Shown: piece after piece, positions 1 to 8,366 of the stretch
How positions within the stretch are numbered: position 1 is the first letter of the stretch
How the letters are laid out: each line of letters starts with the position of its first letter
Source: CALOFP01 sp942492635
GTDB lineage: Bacteria > UBP6 > UBA1177 > CALOFP01
Length of the DNA stretch: 64,000 bases
Reading direction: 5' to 3'
Assembly: GCA_942492635.1 (NCBI GenBank)
Contig: CALOFP010000003.1
Span: 496,001-560,000, forward strand
Translations under genes and position numbers: made by a program
The notes under the pieces: generated by a model
The model's input: only the letters and a program-made list of their open reading frames with translations
Told to the model about the DNA's origin: nothing
The model's database searches: none

Positions 1-16
1 TCATGGAAACTCCCCT
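1..16 (-). promoter_or_regulatory. Ribosome binding site and start codon of a leftward gene cut by the window edge
   Basis: On the minus strand an AGGGGAG motif (positions 16-10) lies five bases before an ATG whose A is at position 4. This is the spacing of a Shine-Dalgarno site and start codon. Only four coding bases remain in the window, so the product cannot be named. It would lie in the same orientation as the rhomboid and dinB genes to its right. Confidence 0.35.
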
Positions 17-65
17 AAAAAATAGACACCGACAAAACAGCACCAGCCTGCCCAAAGTTAACAAT

Positions 66-189
66 ATGGGTCCTATGGGATATATAGGTCTTATAGGACC
101 TATGTTTGCACAAATACCAGAAAATCTGCCTTACCACTAACTCTATAAGCCTCTTGCAACCTATAGAAGTCCTGTGTGGCCTATAAAAC
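66..189. repeat. Degenerate 9-bp tandem repeat (ATAGGTCCT-like)
   Basis: From 66 to 104 the sequence runs in 9-bp steps of the form AT(A/G)GG(T/A)(C/T)(C/A/T)T, giving four units. Within it GGTCCTAT (69-76) and ATAGGACC (93-100) form an 8-bp inverted repeat. A more decayed patch with CTATAAGCC, CTATAGAAG and GCCTATAAA follows at 143-189. It lies in the spacer left of the rhomboid gene stop and does not code for anything evident. It looks like a decaying minisatellite. Confidence 0.6.
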
Positions 190-190
190 A

Positions 191-1063
191 CTAGTTAACC
201 GCAACCGCCCAACACCCGACAACTGCTGCGAGCGAAAGGATTCCAAGAAGAAATTGTATTGATTTTTTCGGAATTTCATAGCGGCTGAAAATCGCGCCCA
301 GCGCTCCGCCTATTGCAATTCCGTTTACAAAACCGAAAAGGTGGGCGTAGATATCGCTCTTTTCAGAGGAGCCCAGCATGGCAAGAATCGCAAGTGCAGC
401 GCCGAAGGATGCAACGGGTCTGAACCCCTTGGACCGGAATGCCGGATAGACCTGGATCGTACCCAGAATGGCGACCGCTCCGAACACCGCGGTTGATGCT
501 CCGATTGCGTTGTGGGCGGATCCGTAGGCGTAGGCATTCACCAGATTTCCGAGAAATCCGGAAAGAATCACCGAAGCCCAGGCAACTCCGCCGCCGATTC
601 TCGAGGATATCGCAGCTACGATAATTCCTCCGAGAACCATGTTTCCCATCAGGTGGCGGATATCGGCATGGAGCGTGAGCGCGGTTACGGCACGCCACCA
701 CTCGCCTTCCGTAATGAGCGTGGCTGAGGATCTGCCGAGCTTCAACCAGTTCAAATCATCAAATGATAAATTGAGGTAAGCGTGAAAAAGAATTGGAAGA
801 ATCAGGGCGAAATAGAAGAAAAACCGGCTGTAGTCAACCTTTTTACGCACGACGATCCTTGCCTCCGCAGCCCGTTTTTCCTCCCGTTCCCTTTCCATTG
901 CGGCGATTTCATTGAGAACACGCTCCGCATCTTCACCGGAGACAATTATGCGATGATGAAATCCGTCCCGCTCGTACATGTAGTGAATGTTCAGTGAATC
1001 CAGGAGAACCGAGTAGCGTTTCACCTTTTCCCTGTTGCGGGTCTGAATTGTGAGATTGTCCAT
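191..1063 (-). CDS. Rhomboid family intramembrane serine protease
   Basis: A 290-residue membrane protein. Residues 1-75 form a soluble, charged N-terminal domain. The rest carries about six hydrophobic segments with rhomboid signatures: GEWWRAVTALTLHAD and HLMGN in the region before the active site, the catalytic serine in GAST (about residue 190), and the catalytic histidine in YAHLFGF (about 243). Family members cleave transmembrane helices of substrates within the inner membrane. The substrate here is unknown. The ATG at 1063 is preceded by GGAG at good spacing. The gene lies downstream of dinB in the same direction but is separated from it by a REP-like pair, so cotranscription is uncertain. 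Confidence 0.9.
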   Translation of the reverse strand: MDNLTIQTRNREKVKRYSVLLDSLNIHYMYERDGFHHRIIVSGEDAERVLNEIAAMEREREEKRAAEARIVVRKKVDYSRFFFYFALILPILFHAYLNLSFDDLNWLKLGRSSATLITEGEWWRAVTALTLHADIRHLMGNMVLGGIIVAAISSRIGGGVAWASVILSGFLGNLVNAYAYGSAHNAIGASTAVFGAVAILGTIQVYPAFRSKGFRPVASFGAALAILAMLGSSEKSDIYAHLFGFVNGIAIGGALGAIFSRYEIPKKSIQFLLGILSLAAVVGCWAVAVN

Positions 1064-1083
1064 AAATGCTCCGTAGTTTTGTT

Positions 1084-1212
1084 CCCCCTCTTATTTTAAG
1101 AGGGGGCCAGGGGGCGTTATTGAGATTGAATATTTTCAACAACTATTTTTATTTGTTGATTTTTCATCAAATTAAAATAACTCCCCCAGCCCCTCTTAAA
1201 ATAAGAGGGGAG
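1084..1212. repeat. Inverted pair of REP-like palindromic repeats
   Basis: Two related palindromes lie in opposite orientation in the dinB-rhomboid spacer, at 1084-1120 and 1178-1212. Each contains CCCCTCTTAAAATAAGAGGGG or its complement-like form, followed by a GGGGGC(C)-rich arm, and each can fold on itself. The two copies can also pair with each other around an AT-rich loop. This arrangement resembles REP/BIME elements and could also act as a transcription terminator or mRNA stabiliser. Confidence 0.65.
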
Positions 1213-1226
1213 ATTTCTTCGACTTT

Positions 1227-2309
1227 TCAACTGTTTCTCAACTTATCTTCAAACGGCAGCTCCAGCTGCTCGTATTTCTCTATGTGAAAGTTGGATATCG
1301 ATATTCCCAGAAGCCGTACTTTTCGAGTTTCTGCCTCTGTCGAGTTTTTTAGGAGTTCAAGAACTACCGGCAGGGTTTCTGAAGCCTTGTAGACTGCATT
1401 GGGGAGTGTCCTGTTCCGTGTGATCGATGTGAAGTCGTCATACCTCACTTTCAGTGTGACGGTGTGCCCTCTCACACTCCTTTTCGCCATCGATTTTTCC
1501 ACCCTCTGTGCAATTTTTTCAAGATGTTCAGCCATCTCCTCAATTCCTTCAAGATCAACCTGGAATGTGCGCTCCTTTCCTATGGATTTTCTCTCCCTGT
1601 GGGTCGTCACCGGCCTGTTATCCTTACCGCGGACAAGATCGTAGTAAAGCGATCCCGCTTTTCCGAAAAACTCGATAAGATCCTTGCGATCCCTCTCCTT
1701 CAGATCCTTTCCTGTCCGGATTCCAAGATCGAGCATCCTCTTCTCAGTGACTTTACCGATTCCGTAAAATCTGCCTATGGGAAGCTGTTCCAGAAATTTT
1801 TCCGCCTTTTTCGGCGTAATTACGGTAATTCCGTCGGGTTTGTCGACGTCGCTCGCCACCTTTGCGAGAAACTTGTTGTAGCTCACTCCCGCGGAAGCCG
1901 TCAGTCCCAGTTCCTCCTTGATGCTCTTTTTTATTTCAAGCGCAATCAGCGTGGCGGAGGGATTGTCCACCTTGTTCTCCGTAACGTCCAGGAAAGCCTC
2001 GTCAATGGAGAGCGGTTCCACAAGATCGGTGTATCTGTGAAAGATTTCTCTTATCTTTGCCGAAATTTCCACATATCTCTCCATGCGCGGTTTCACGAAT
2101 ATCGCATCCGGACACAATCTCTTCGCCTTGGCACAGGGCATCGCGCTGTGAATTCCGTACCTGCGGGATTCGTAGCTGGCTGCCGAAACAACTCCCCTGC
2201 CTTCGGGAGAGCCTCCCACAACAAGCGGCTTTCCCTTGAGAGCGGGATTGTCCAGCTCCTCCACCGAAGCGAAAAAGGCGTCCATATCTATGTGAATAAT
2301 CTTGCGCAT
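1227..2309 (-). CDS. dinB: DNA polymerase IV (Y-family translesion polymerase)
   Basis: 360 residues, the normal length for DinB. The N-terminus IIHIDMDAFFASVE carries the first catalytic aspartate of Y-family polymerases, and SIDEAFLDVT (about residues 102-111) supplies the second acidic pair. The helix-hairpin-helix and little-finger regions follow (IGKVTEKRM; HTVTLKVRYDDFT). The C-terminal QLELPF resembles the sliding-clamp binding peptide of this family. The enzyme copies past DNA lesions at the cost of errors. The start at 2309 fits the family N-terminus, although only a weak ribosome site is visible. No obvious LexA box was recognised upstream. Confidence 0.95.
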   Translation of the reverse strand: MRKIIHIDMDAFFASVEELDNPALKGKPLVVGGSPEGRGVVSAASYESRRYGIHSAMPCAKAKRLCPDAIFVKPRMERYVEISAKIREIFHRYTDLVEPLSIDEAFLDVTENKVDNPSATLIALEIKKSIKEELGLTASAGVSYNKFLAKVASDVDKPDGITVITPKKAEKFLEQLPIGRFYGIGKVTEKRMLDLGIRTGKDLKERDRKDLIEFFGKAGSLYYDLVRGKDNRPVTTHRERKSIGKERTFQVDLEGIEEMAEHLEKIAQRVEKSMAKRSVRGHTVTLKVRYDDFTSITRNRTLPNAVYKASETLPVVLELLKNSTEAETRKVRLLGISISNFHIEKYEQLELPFEDKLRNS

Positions 2310-2756
2310 GCCGGTTTCAACCCCTTTGTATGAATTTTTTAGAAATGGCGGCGGTATTGAATGTTGAACAGCCGGATTTTTGTGAAGATTTTAACTTTCT
2401 AAAACTTTTCATCATTGGAATTTGTATCAGGATTGAAATGACTTTTCAATTTTATATTCAGGAGAATACGTAAAACCATGAAGGTCATGAAGAACATGAA
2501 GATTAAGAAAAAGCCTGTTATTTCAATTAATAAAAGAAACAGAAAACAGTGCTTACAATTAAAAATATGATCAAGAAAAATCTTCATTCATGATCTTCAC
2601 GGTGATCAAATGAATTTCTTCATTGGAATTCACATTGATCTTTCGGAAATAACATAACAAATTCCGGGCGTTCCAACGAAACGCCCCTACAAAAACATCA
2701 CAGCAACCATTTGATTTAATTGCATTATTACGCATTACCCCTAAAGAAAATGCAAC
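2310..2756. other. Non-coding spacer with dispersed-repeat-like pieces
   Basis: No convincing gene. A stretch near 2477-2505 repeats the pattern ATGAAGGTCATGAAGAACATGAAG. A GC-rich hairpin, GGGCGTT (2666-2672) with AACGCCC (2680-2686), sits in an otherwise AT-rich context and resembles a short dispersed repeat. The spacer lies between the corA-like stop codon at 2757 and the dinB start. Confidence 0.5.
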
Positions 2757-4124
2757 TCAGAACCATCTCTTCCTCCGGAAGAGATAGATCATAAGTGTCG
2801 ATATTACAAGCGAGAATACAAGGAGAATTATGAAGGCGTTGGGATTGTCCTGGAGCGGGAGTCTCACGTTCATGCCGTAGAGGGATGCGACGAGAACGGG
2901 TATCGTGAGGATGATCGTTATGGACGTGAGGAATTTCATCACGATATTCAAATTGTTGGATATGATCGATGCGAACGCTCCCATCATTCCGGAAAGAATG
3001 TTGCTGTAGATGTTAGCCATCTCTATGGCCTGCCTGTTCTCAATTTCGATATCGTCCAGAAGATCGATGATATCCTCCTCCGGTGAAAAGATACGGGACC
3101 TTTTGAGTCTCATTATCATGTACTCGTTCGATTTCAGCGATGTTGTGAAGTAAACAAGACTCTTCTCGAGGTTGAGCATCTTTATGAGCTGGTTGTTCTT
3201 CGAGGACTCCTGGATCTTTTTCTGGATCACCGTGGTGATGTTGTTTATCTGCTGCAGGTATAGAAGATACTGGAGTGTCGAGCGCATGATGATGTTCAGG
3301 ATGAAACGCTCACGATCGAGAACAGAAAGATTTTTCGCCTTTCCCGAAATTATCTGATCAAGCGCCGCAACTCTTTCGGAACTTACGGTTATCACGATCT
3401 CGCCCACAAGGATGATTCCCATGGAGACGGTGGCGTACTTGAGACCCGGATTTTCATCGTCGAAAGTCGGCACCCGGACAATTATGAGCGTGGCGTCGTC
3501 TTCCTTCTCTACACGGGCACGCTCGTCGACGTCGAGCGAGGATGTGAAAAAATCCACGGGAATGTTGAGCTGTGATGCGAGGTAATCAATCTCTTCGGGC
3601 TCGGGATCACAAAGATCTATCCAGCAGCGTCTGGCTATGAAGCCGATCTTTGTGAGTCCCCGCTTCGTAGTCGTGTAGACCGATACGTTCTCGAGAATCT
3701 CTCCTTCGTTGTCGTGAAGGAATTTGAGTTTTCCGAGAGCCTCCATTCGGAGTTTGCGCTTTTCGTCCTCTTCGTCGAGAATATCGACTCCCCTGTCGAC
3801 GACTTCCCGCCGTTTTGCCTCAAGGGACTTGATGAACTCTTCCTGTTCCTTTTCGGACATGTTGAAAACAAGCTCGATAAGGTCGTCGGTTTCAATAAGC
3901 CTTGAGACTTGACGTCGAACTTCCCTTTCAAGGCAATAGAGAATTGAGGCGCCGGTTTCGGATGGAATAACAAGGATAATCTCAGCTATTTCCTCGATCT
4001 TCAAAGGTTCGAGGAATCCTGCGATAACCTGCGGTGGATTTGATTCGGCGAATGCCCTTATGTCTTCGAAATGCTCCGCGTCGAGCATCTCACGCAATTC
4101 CTGGACAAGAAGAGGATTCTTCAT
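2757..4124 (-). CDS. CorA-type divalent cation transporter with N-terminal MgtE-like domain
   Basis: 455 residues, longer than a typical CorA (about 320-350). Residues about 10-115 are an all-helical region (LREMLDAEHFEDIRAF, IAEIILVIPSETGASIL) resembling the MgtE N-domain, which senses cytosolic Mg2+ in MgtE channels. Residues about 125-455 follow the CorA plan: a large cytoplasmic domain and two C-terminal membrane helices. The first helix ends in the pore motif YGMN (about residue 416) and the second in a basic tail (FRRKRWF). The protein should carry Mg2+ or another divalent cation across the inner membrane. An AGGAGG site precedes the ATG at 4124. The domain combination is unusual; the CorA part is the firmer call. 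Confidence 0.85.
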   Translation of the reverse strand: MKNPLLVQELREMLDAEHFEDIRAFAESNPPQVIAGFLEPLKIEEIAEIILVIPSETGASILYCLEREVRRQVSRLIETDDLIELVFNMSEKEQEEFIKSLEAKRREVVDRGVDILDEEDEKRKLRMEALGKLKFLHDNEGEILENVSVYTTTKRGLTKIGFIARRCWIDLCDPEPEEIDYLASQLNIPVDFFTSSLDVDERARVEKEDDATLIIVRVPTFDDENPGLKYATVSMGIILVGEIVITVSSERVAALDQIISGKAKNLSVLDRERFILNIIMRSTLQYLLYLQQINNITTVIQKKIQESSKNNQLIKMLNLEKSLVYFTTSLKSNEYMIMRLKRSRIFSPEEDIIDLLDDIEIENRQAIEMANIYSNILSGMMGAFASIISNNLNIVMKFLTSITIILTIPVLVASLYGMNVRLPLQDNPNAFIILLVFSLVISTLMIYLFRRKRWF

Positions 4125-4620
4125 GTCTGCCTCCTGTATTCAACGGAGGCGTCTATTGTAGGGTTCTCTTCGGACCCGGCCTCCTGAATTATGAGTTTAA
4201 TCTACTTAACGGGTCTTCCATTAATATCCTCAATAAGACAAAAAAAACCAACACCATCTTATTCAAAAGCTTGTAAAAGGCAAGATTTAGGAAAAGAAAT
4301 GGAGTAAAGTCCCCTGAAAAAATGAAACATTTTTCTATTCCGAATATGATTTCACCGTTTTCCACCGCCATCCGACAGCATTTCAGCGGAGTTTTTTCAA
4401 CATCTCTTTACTTACACTGTTAACGAATGAAAACACTTTTCGAGTTCTGTGACTGCAGTCACGGCGCAAAAACCCGAGGCAGGCCGGTATCGTGAAACGT
4501 TTAACAACAGCAAATTCGAGGGGATCGCCCAATTCCTTCCATGCCTGAAAAAAATCGGCATTCTGCGGCACAACTGTTGCTCATCCTGCATCGCGTTCCT
4601 TTTCAACCATGGAGAATGAA
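4125..4620. other. Divergent intergenic region with a 14-bp palindrome
   Basis: This spacer separates the leftward corA-like gene from the rightward hydrogenase-sensor operon, so it should hold promoters for both. A perfect palindrome, GTGACTGCAGTCAC, lies at 4449-4462, about 160 bases before the first gene of the rightward operon, and could be an operator. No gene of reasonable quality was seen. Confidence 0.4.
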
Positions 4621-4863
4621 ATGAAACACGTAATCAGGATATGCCTCGGAAGCTCATGCTTCTCCAGAGGAAACGGAAAAACCCTTGAGGTGATACAGAA
4701 ATATATCAAGGAGAAGGGTTTTGAAGCAGAAACAGACTTCAAGGGCATGCTTTGCCACGGTTTGTGCGACAAGGGTCCCATAGTTTCGATTGACGACAAG
4801 ATATATGAAGAGGTGGACTCCAACGGCATCATAGAAATCCTTAACGATATCTACGGAGGCTGA
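4621..4863 (+). CDS. Thioredoxin-like [2Fe-2S] ferredoxin (NuoE C-terminal type)
   Basis: An 80-residue protein with the cysteine pattern of thioredoxin-like ferredoxins and the C-terminal half of NuoE/HydC: CLGSSC near the N-terminus and CHGLC at about residue 43. It likely passes electrons to or from the hydrogenase-like protein encoded two bases downstream. The ATG at 4621 is preferred over an in-frame ATG at 4609 because GGAG stands eight bases before it. It is the first gene of a tight three-gene operon. The arrangement resembles the small ferredoxin genes found with [FeFe]-hydrogenase operons. Confidence 0.85.
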   Translation: MKHVIRICLGSSCFSRGNGKTLEVIQKYIKEKGFEAETDFKGMLCHGLCDKGPIVSIDDKIYEEVDSNGIIEILNDIYGG

Positions 4864-4864
4864 A

Positions 4865-6580
4865 ATGGACCATCTTCAACCGATTTTCACGGAAAAAAAC
4901 AACTGCCAGGACTGCTACAAGTGCATTCGCGAGTGTCCGGTAAAGGCGATAAAGATTGAAAACAACAGCGCATGGGTCGAATCGGAGCGCTGCATCTACT
5001 GCGGTCACTGCGTCGAAGTGTGCCCTCCTCAGGCAAAGAGAGTACGGGACGACGTTCACAGGGCAAAAATGCTTGTCAAATTCCACAGGGACGTCTACGT
5101 CAGCATCGCTCCTTCATTCCGATCGGAATTTCCGGGAGTTGATCCTGCGAAACTTATCGGGGCGCTCAAGAAGATGGGAGTTAAGGGAGTGAGTGAAACC
5201 GCAGTCGGAGCGGAGATCTACTCCAGAAAGGCTATCGAATATATGAAATCGAGCGACAAAAAAGTCCACATTTCATCAGCCTGCCCCTCCGCCGTGGAGC
5301 TCATACGAATATACCATCCCCACCTGTGCGACTACATTCTTCCGATAAAATCACCTCTTCTACTTCATGCGGAGATGCTGAGGGAGCAGTGCGGAAGCAG
5401 AATAAAGGTCATTTTTGTTGGTCCATGCATCGCCAAGAAGCTGGAATCTGATCGTGATAACGACAATCTCGATGTCGCAATAGGTTTCAACGATCTCAAA
5501 AAGTGGTTCCAGAGTGAAAATATCGCTCCCGCCGAAGTTGAACCGGATGAGGAGGGATTCCTTCTCGGAAAACCCGCCTCCGGATCACTATACCCCATCG
5601 ACGGAGGTATGGTTGCCGCGATAAGAAAGGACAAGAAAGATATGGCGGCCGGTTTCGCATACATGAGCTTTTCCGGTACGGACAACATCTCAAACGTGCT
5701 CGATGGAATCGAAGAATGTGAAAATTCTCTGTTTCTTGAACTTCTCGCCTGCCACGGCGGGTGCATCAACGGGCCACTTTCCACACGGAAGGATTCAACC
5801 GCCATTAAGCGACTCAGGGTTGTAACCGACGACAGGGCTTCGGACTGGGACGGTCCCGACTGTTCCGAGGATAAGAGCTCGGCCTACTACAACCCGACTC
5901 CTCCGCGTCATACCGAATTCAGCGAACTTGCAATAAAGAAGACACTTCTCACCGTAGGCAAACTCTCCGAGTCTGACATGCTCAACTGCGGAGCGTGCGG
6001 CTACGACAGCTGCAGGAAATTCGCAATAGCCATGCTGGAAGGCCGCGCCGAAAGATCTATGTGCGCCTCGTACATGAGAAAGGTCGCCAGCGACAAGGCT
6101 TCGGCTCTTCTGCAGAAGATGCCTTCCGGTGTAGTCATCGTCGACGATAAGCTGAAGATCGTGGAATCCAACGCGTCATTCGCAAGAATTCTCGGGGAGG
6201 ATATCGAACGTCTCTACGCAATCGATCCGGGACTTGCAGGAGCGGATCTCACAAAGACTGTTCCGTTCCACAAGCTTTTCGCCTCCGTTCTCCAGACGGG
6301 TCAGGATACGCTTGAACGTGATGTGCGCTATGAAAAGGGATTGCTTCATGTCTCCATCTTCACTGTACAGCAACATAAACTGGTCGGAGGAATCATCCGC
6401 GACATGGCAAGACCCGAGGTCAGAAAGGACGAAGTCATCCAGAGAGCCCGCAAGGTTATCAAGGACAACCTGGCAACGGTACAGAAGATTGCCTACCTTC
6501 TCGGTGAAAACGCTTCCCAGACCGAAGAGATTCTCAACTCCATCATAGAGAGCCACAAGAACGGCGAATCGGGAGAGTAG
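4865..6580 (+). CDS. [FeFe]-hydrogenase-like sensor protein with Fe-S and PAS domains
   Basis: 571 residues. Domain order: two [4Fe-4S] ferredoxin motifs (CQDCYKCIRECP and CIYCGHCVEVCP, residues about 14-56), the H-cluster domain (about 75-345), an extra Fe-S domain (CGACGYDSCRKFA, about 374-401) and a PAS domain (about 415-520). H-cluster ligands are present as SSACPS (about 139), GPCIAKK (188) and ACHGGC (295-299). In catalytic group A enzymes the first motif reads TSCCPGW; here the proton-relay cysteine is replaced by alanine, as in sensory HydS-type hydrogenases. With the PAS domain and the phosphatase gene next to it, a role in H2 or redox sensing is more likely than bulk H2 turnover. 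GGAGG precedes the start. Confidence 0.9.
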   Translation: MDHLQPIFTEKNNCQDCYKCIRECPVKAIKIENNSAWVESERCIYCGHCVEVCPPQAKRVRDDVHRAKMLVKFHRDVYVSIAPSFRSEFPGVDPAKLIGALKKMGVKGVSETAVGAEIYSRKAIEYMKSSDKKVHISSACPSAVELIRIYHPHLCDYILPIKSPLLLHAEMLREQCGSRIKVIFVGPCIAKKLESDRDNDNLDVAIGFNDLKKWFQSENIAPAEVEPDEEGFLLGKPASGSLYPIDGGMVAAIRKDKKDMAAGFAYMSFSGTDNISNVLDGIEECENSLFLELLACHGGCINGPLSTRKDSTAIKRLRVVTDDRASDWDGPDCSEDKSSAYYNPTPPRHTEFSELAIKKTLLTVGKLSESDMLNCGACGYDSCRKFAIAMLEGRAERSMCASYMRKVASDKASALLQKMPSGVVIVDDKLKIVESNASFARILGEDIERLYAIDPGLAGADLTKTVPFHKLFASVLQTGQDTLERDVRYEKGLLHVSIFTVQQHKLVGGIIRDMARPEVRKDEVIQRARKVIKDNLATVQKIAYLLGENASQTEEILNSIIESHKNGESGE

Positions 6581-6581
6581 A

Positions 6582-7763
6582 ATGGGAAACAGCACTTACG
6601 TAGAGATAGATTACTTCCAGAACAGGAAGATGGGATACAACGCCTGCGGTGACGTTTTTCTCTCCCGGAGGGACAAGGATGCCAACAGGACCACAATGGT
6701 GCTCAGCGACGGGCTCGGCAGCGGTGTCAAGGCCAACGTTCTCGCAACCCTTACAGCATCCATGGCAATGAACTTTACAAACGCCCATGAGAAAATAGGA
6801 AAAGTCGCCGAGACAATTTTGAACACACTTCCGATCTGCTCCGTGAGAAAGATAAGCTATTCCACATTCACCATTGTTGATGTGGAATACGACGGCTGTA
6901 CGAGAATCATGGAGTTCGACAACCCCCGCTCCCTTCTTCTTCGTGACGGAAAAATTTTCGATCCCGGCTGGGAGACGATGGAGCTGAAGGGAAAGAATCT
7001 GGGAAGAACTCTGCACTACTGCCACTTCCAGGCAAAAAAGGAGGACAGGATCATCTCATGGTCAGACGGAGTGATCCAGTCCGGCATAGGAACCTCTGAG
7101 AACCCTTTCGGCTGGGGAAGGCAAAATGCTGTCGATTTCACATTGAATGCTGTTCTCAAGAACAGGTTGATATCAGCCCGCGATCTTTCCAGAAAACTTG
7201 TCGACAAGTCCGAGCTAAACGACTACCACGAACCCCAGGACGACACCACCTGCTCCGTGATCTACTTCAGGGAACCCCGAAAACTTCTGCTTTTGAGCGG
7301 TCCCCCCTTCGATGAAAAGAAAGATACGACGATGGCCATGGCTGTCCGTCATTTCAAGGGCAAGAAGATTGTCAGCGGAGGCACCACAGCCGCCATCGTT
7401 TCAAGAGAGCTCGGAGTTGATATCGAAGTGGGAATGAGATCCACCGACCCCGAGGTGCCGCCGATCTCCTACATGGAAGGGATGGATCTCGTGACGGAAG
7501 GCATCCTCACCATAGGAAAGGTGGTGAGATTTCTTGAGAACTCCCCAACCCTTGAGACCAGGGGAGACGGTCCCGCCGAAATGATCATAAGCCACCTCAG
7601 GGAGAGCGACATCATCCATATCCTGGCGGGAACGAGGGTCAACAACGCCCACCAGGATCCCAACCTTCCCGTTGAGCTGGAGATCCGGAGAAACATAATG
7701 AAAAAGCTGAAGAGACTTCTCGAGGAAAAATTCATGAAGGAAGTTAATCTTCAGTTTATATAG
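6582..7763 (+). CDS. SpoIIE/PP2C-family serine phosphatase
   Basis: 393 residues. The first about 235 carry the PP2C-type metal-binding motifs: LSDGLGSG (about residue 40), SDGV (158) and DDTTC (220-224). The remaining about 150 residues form a separate domain (SGGTTAAIVSRELG, GPAEMII) that I do not recognise by name. The start lies one base after the hydrogenase-sensor stop codon, with GGGAG before it, so the two are cotranscribed. By analogy with hydrogenase-PAS/phosphatase operons in fermentative bacteria, the sensor probably controls this phosphatase, which would act on an anti-sigma antagonist or another phosphoprotein. No partner kinase or STAS gene lies nearby. Confidence 0.85.
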   Translation: MGNSTYVEIDYFQNRKMGYNACGDVFLSRRDKDANRTTMVLSDGLGSGVKANVLATLTASMAMNFTNAHEKIGKVAETILNTLPICSVRKISYSTFTIVDVEYDGCTRIMEFDNPRSLLLRDGKIFDPGWETMELKGKNLGRTLHYCHFQAKKEDRIISWSDGVIQSGIGTSENPFGWGRQNAVDFTLNAVLKNRLISARDLSRKLVDKSELNDYHEPQDDTTCSVIYFREPRKLLLLSGPPFDEKKDTTMAMAVRHFKGKKIVSGGTTAAIVSRELGVDIEVGMRSTDPEVPPISYMEGMDLVTEGILTIGKVVRFLENSPTLETRGDGPAEMIISHLRESDIIHILAGTRVNNAHQDPNLPVELEIRRNIMKKLKRLLEEKFMKEVNLQFI

Positions 7764-8366
7764 GGACTCGCTTCAACCCATCTAACTGCAGGCAACTGTA
7801 AAGACCGATCCAAAAACTTCTTCCTTCACCAACTTCACTGTCTTCAAAAAAATTCTTCGGTACAGGACCCAAGTTATCGGCATATAACGCTTCATGTGCT
7901 TTTAATATTTTTCTACAGACGATTTTAACGACTTATCTTTCATACGATAAAAATTTCGAGGTTAGAACAGCCGATGGAATAATTGAAATATTTTCATCAA
8001 AGCTTCCCAGGTATTTTGATCGGCTTAAATAAATCTACGACTTGAAGCAAAACAATATAAGGCGATTTAATATTTGTATTCACAAGATTTCGGACCGAGA
8101 TCATCTGCCATTTTCTTTTTTTGAAGGATACACCACACGGTAAGAGTGATAAGGAAAAAATCCGCCATTGAAAAAGTGTAAAAAAGAGGTTCTGTTTTGT
8201 ATCGTAAGATGCCGATTTATTGACCGGTATCGAAAATTTTTAGAAAAAATCCCGGAATTTTGTAGAAATATTAAAAAAAAATTATATTTGCTCGATAATT
8301 TCAGTATAAATATGTTGGATTTTTTGATGGAAAATATTGATTTCAACGGAGAAGCAGGAGCAATCC
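7764..8366. other. Gene-free AT-rich spacer
   Basis: About 600 bases without a convincing gene. The right half (8200-8340) is very AT-rich and likely contains the promoter of the DUF349-repeat gene. Small open frames on both strands here lack ribosome sites and family resemblance. No clear terminator hairpin was seen after the phosphatase gene. Confidence 0.5.

Noticed and set aside
1464..2333. Plus-strand open frame of 289 codons
   Set aside because: It lies antisense to dinB, lacks a family match and a ribosome site.
2399..2587. Leftward 62-codon hydrophobic frame
   Set aside because: It arises from the ATGAAG-type repeat and AT-rich spacer; no ribosome site was seen and residues are mostly Phe/Leu/Ile.
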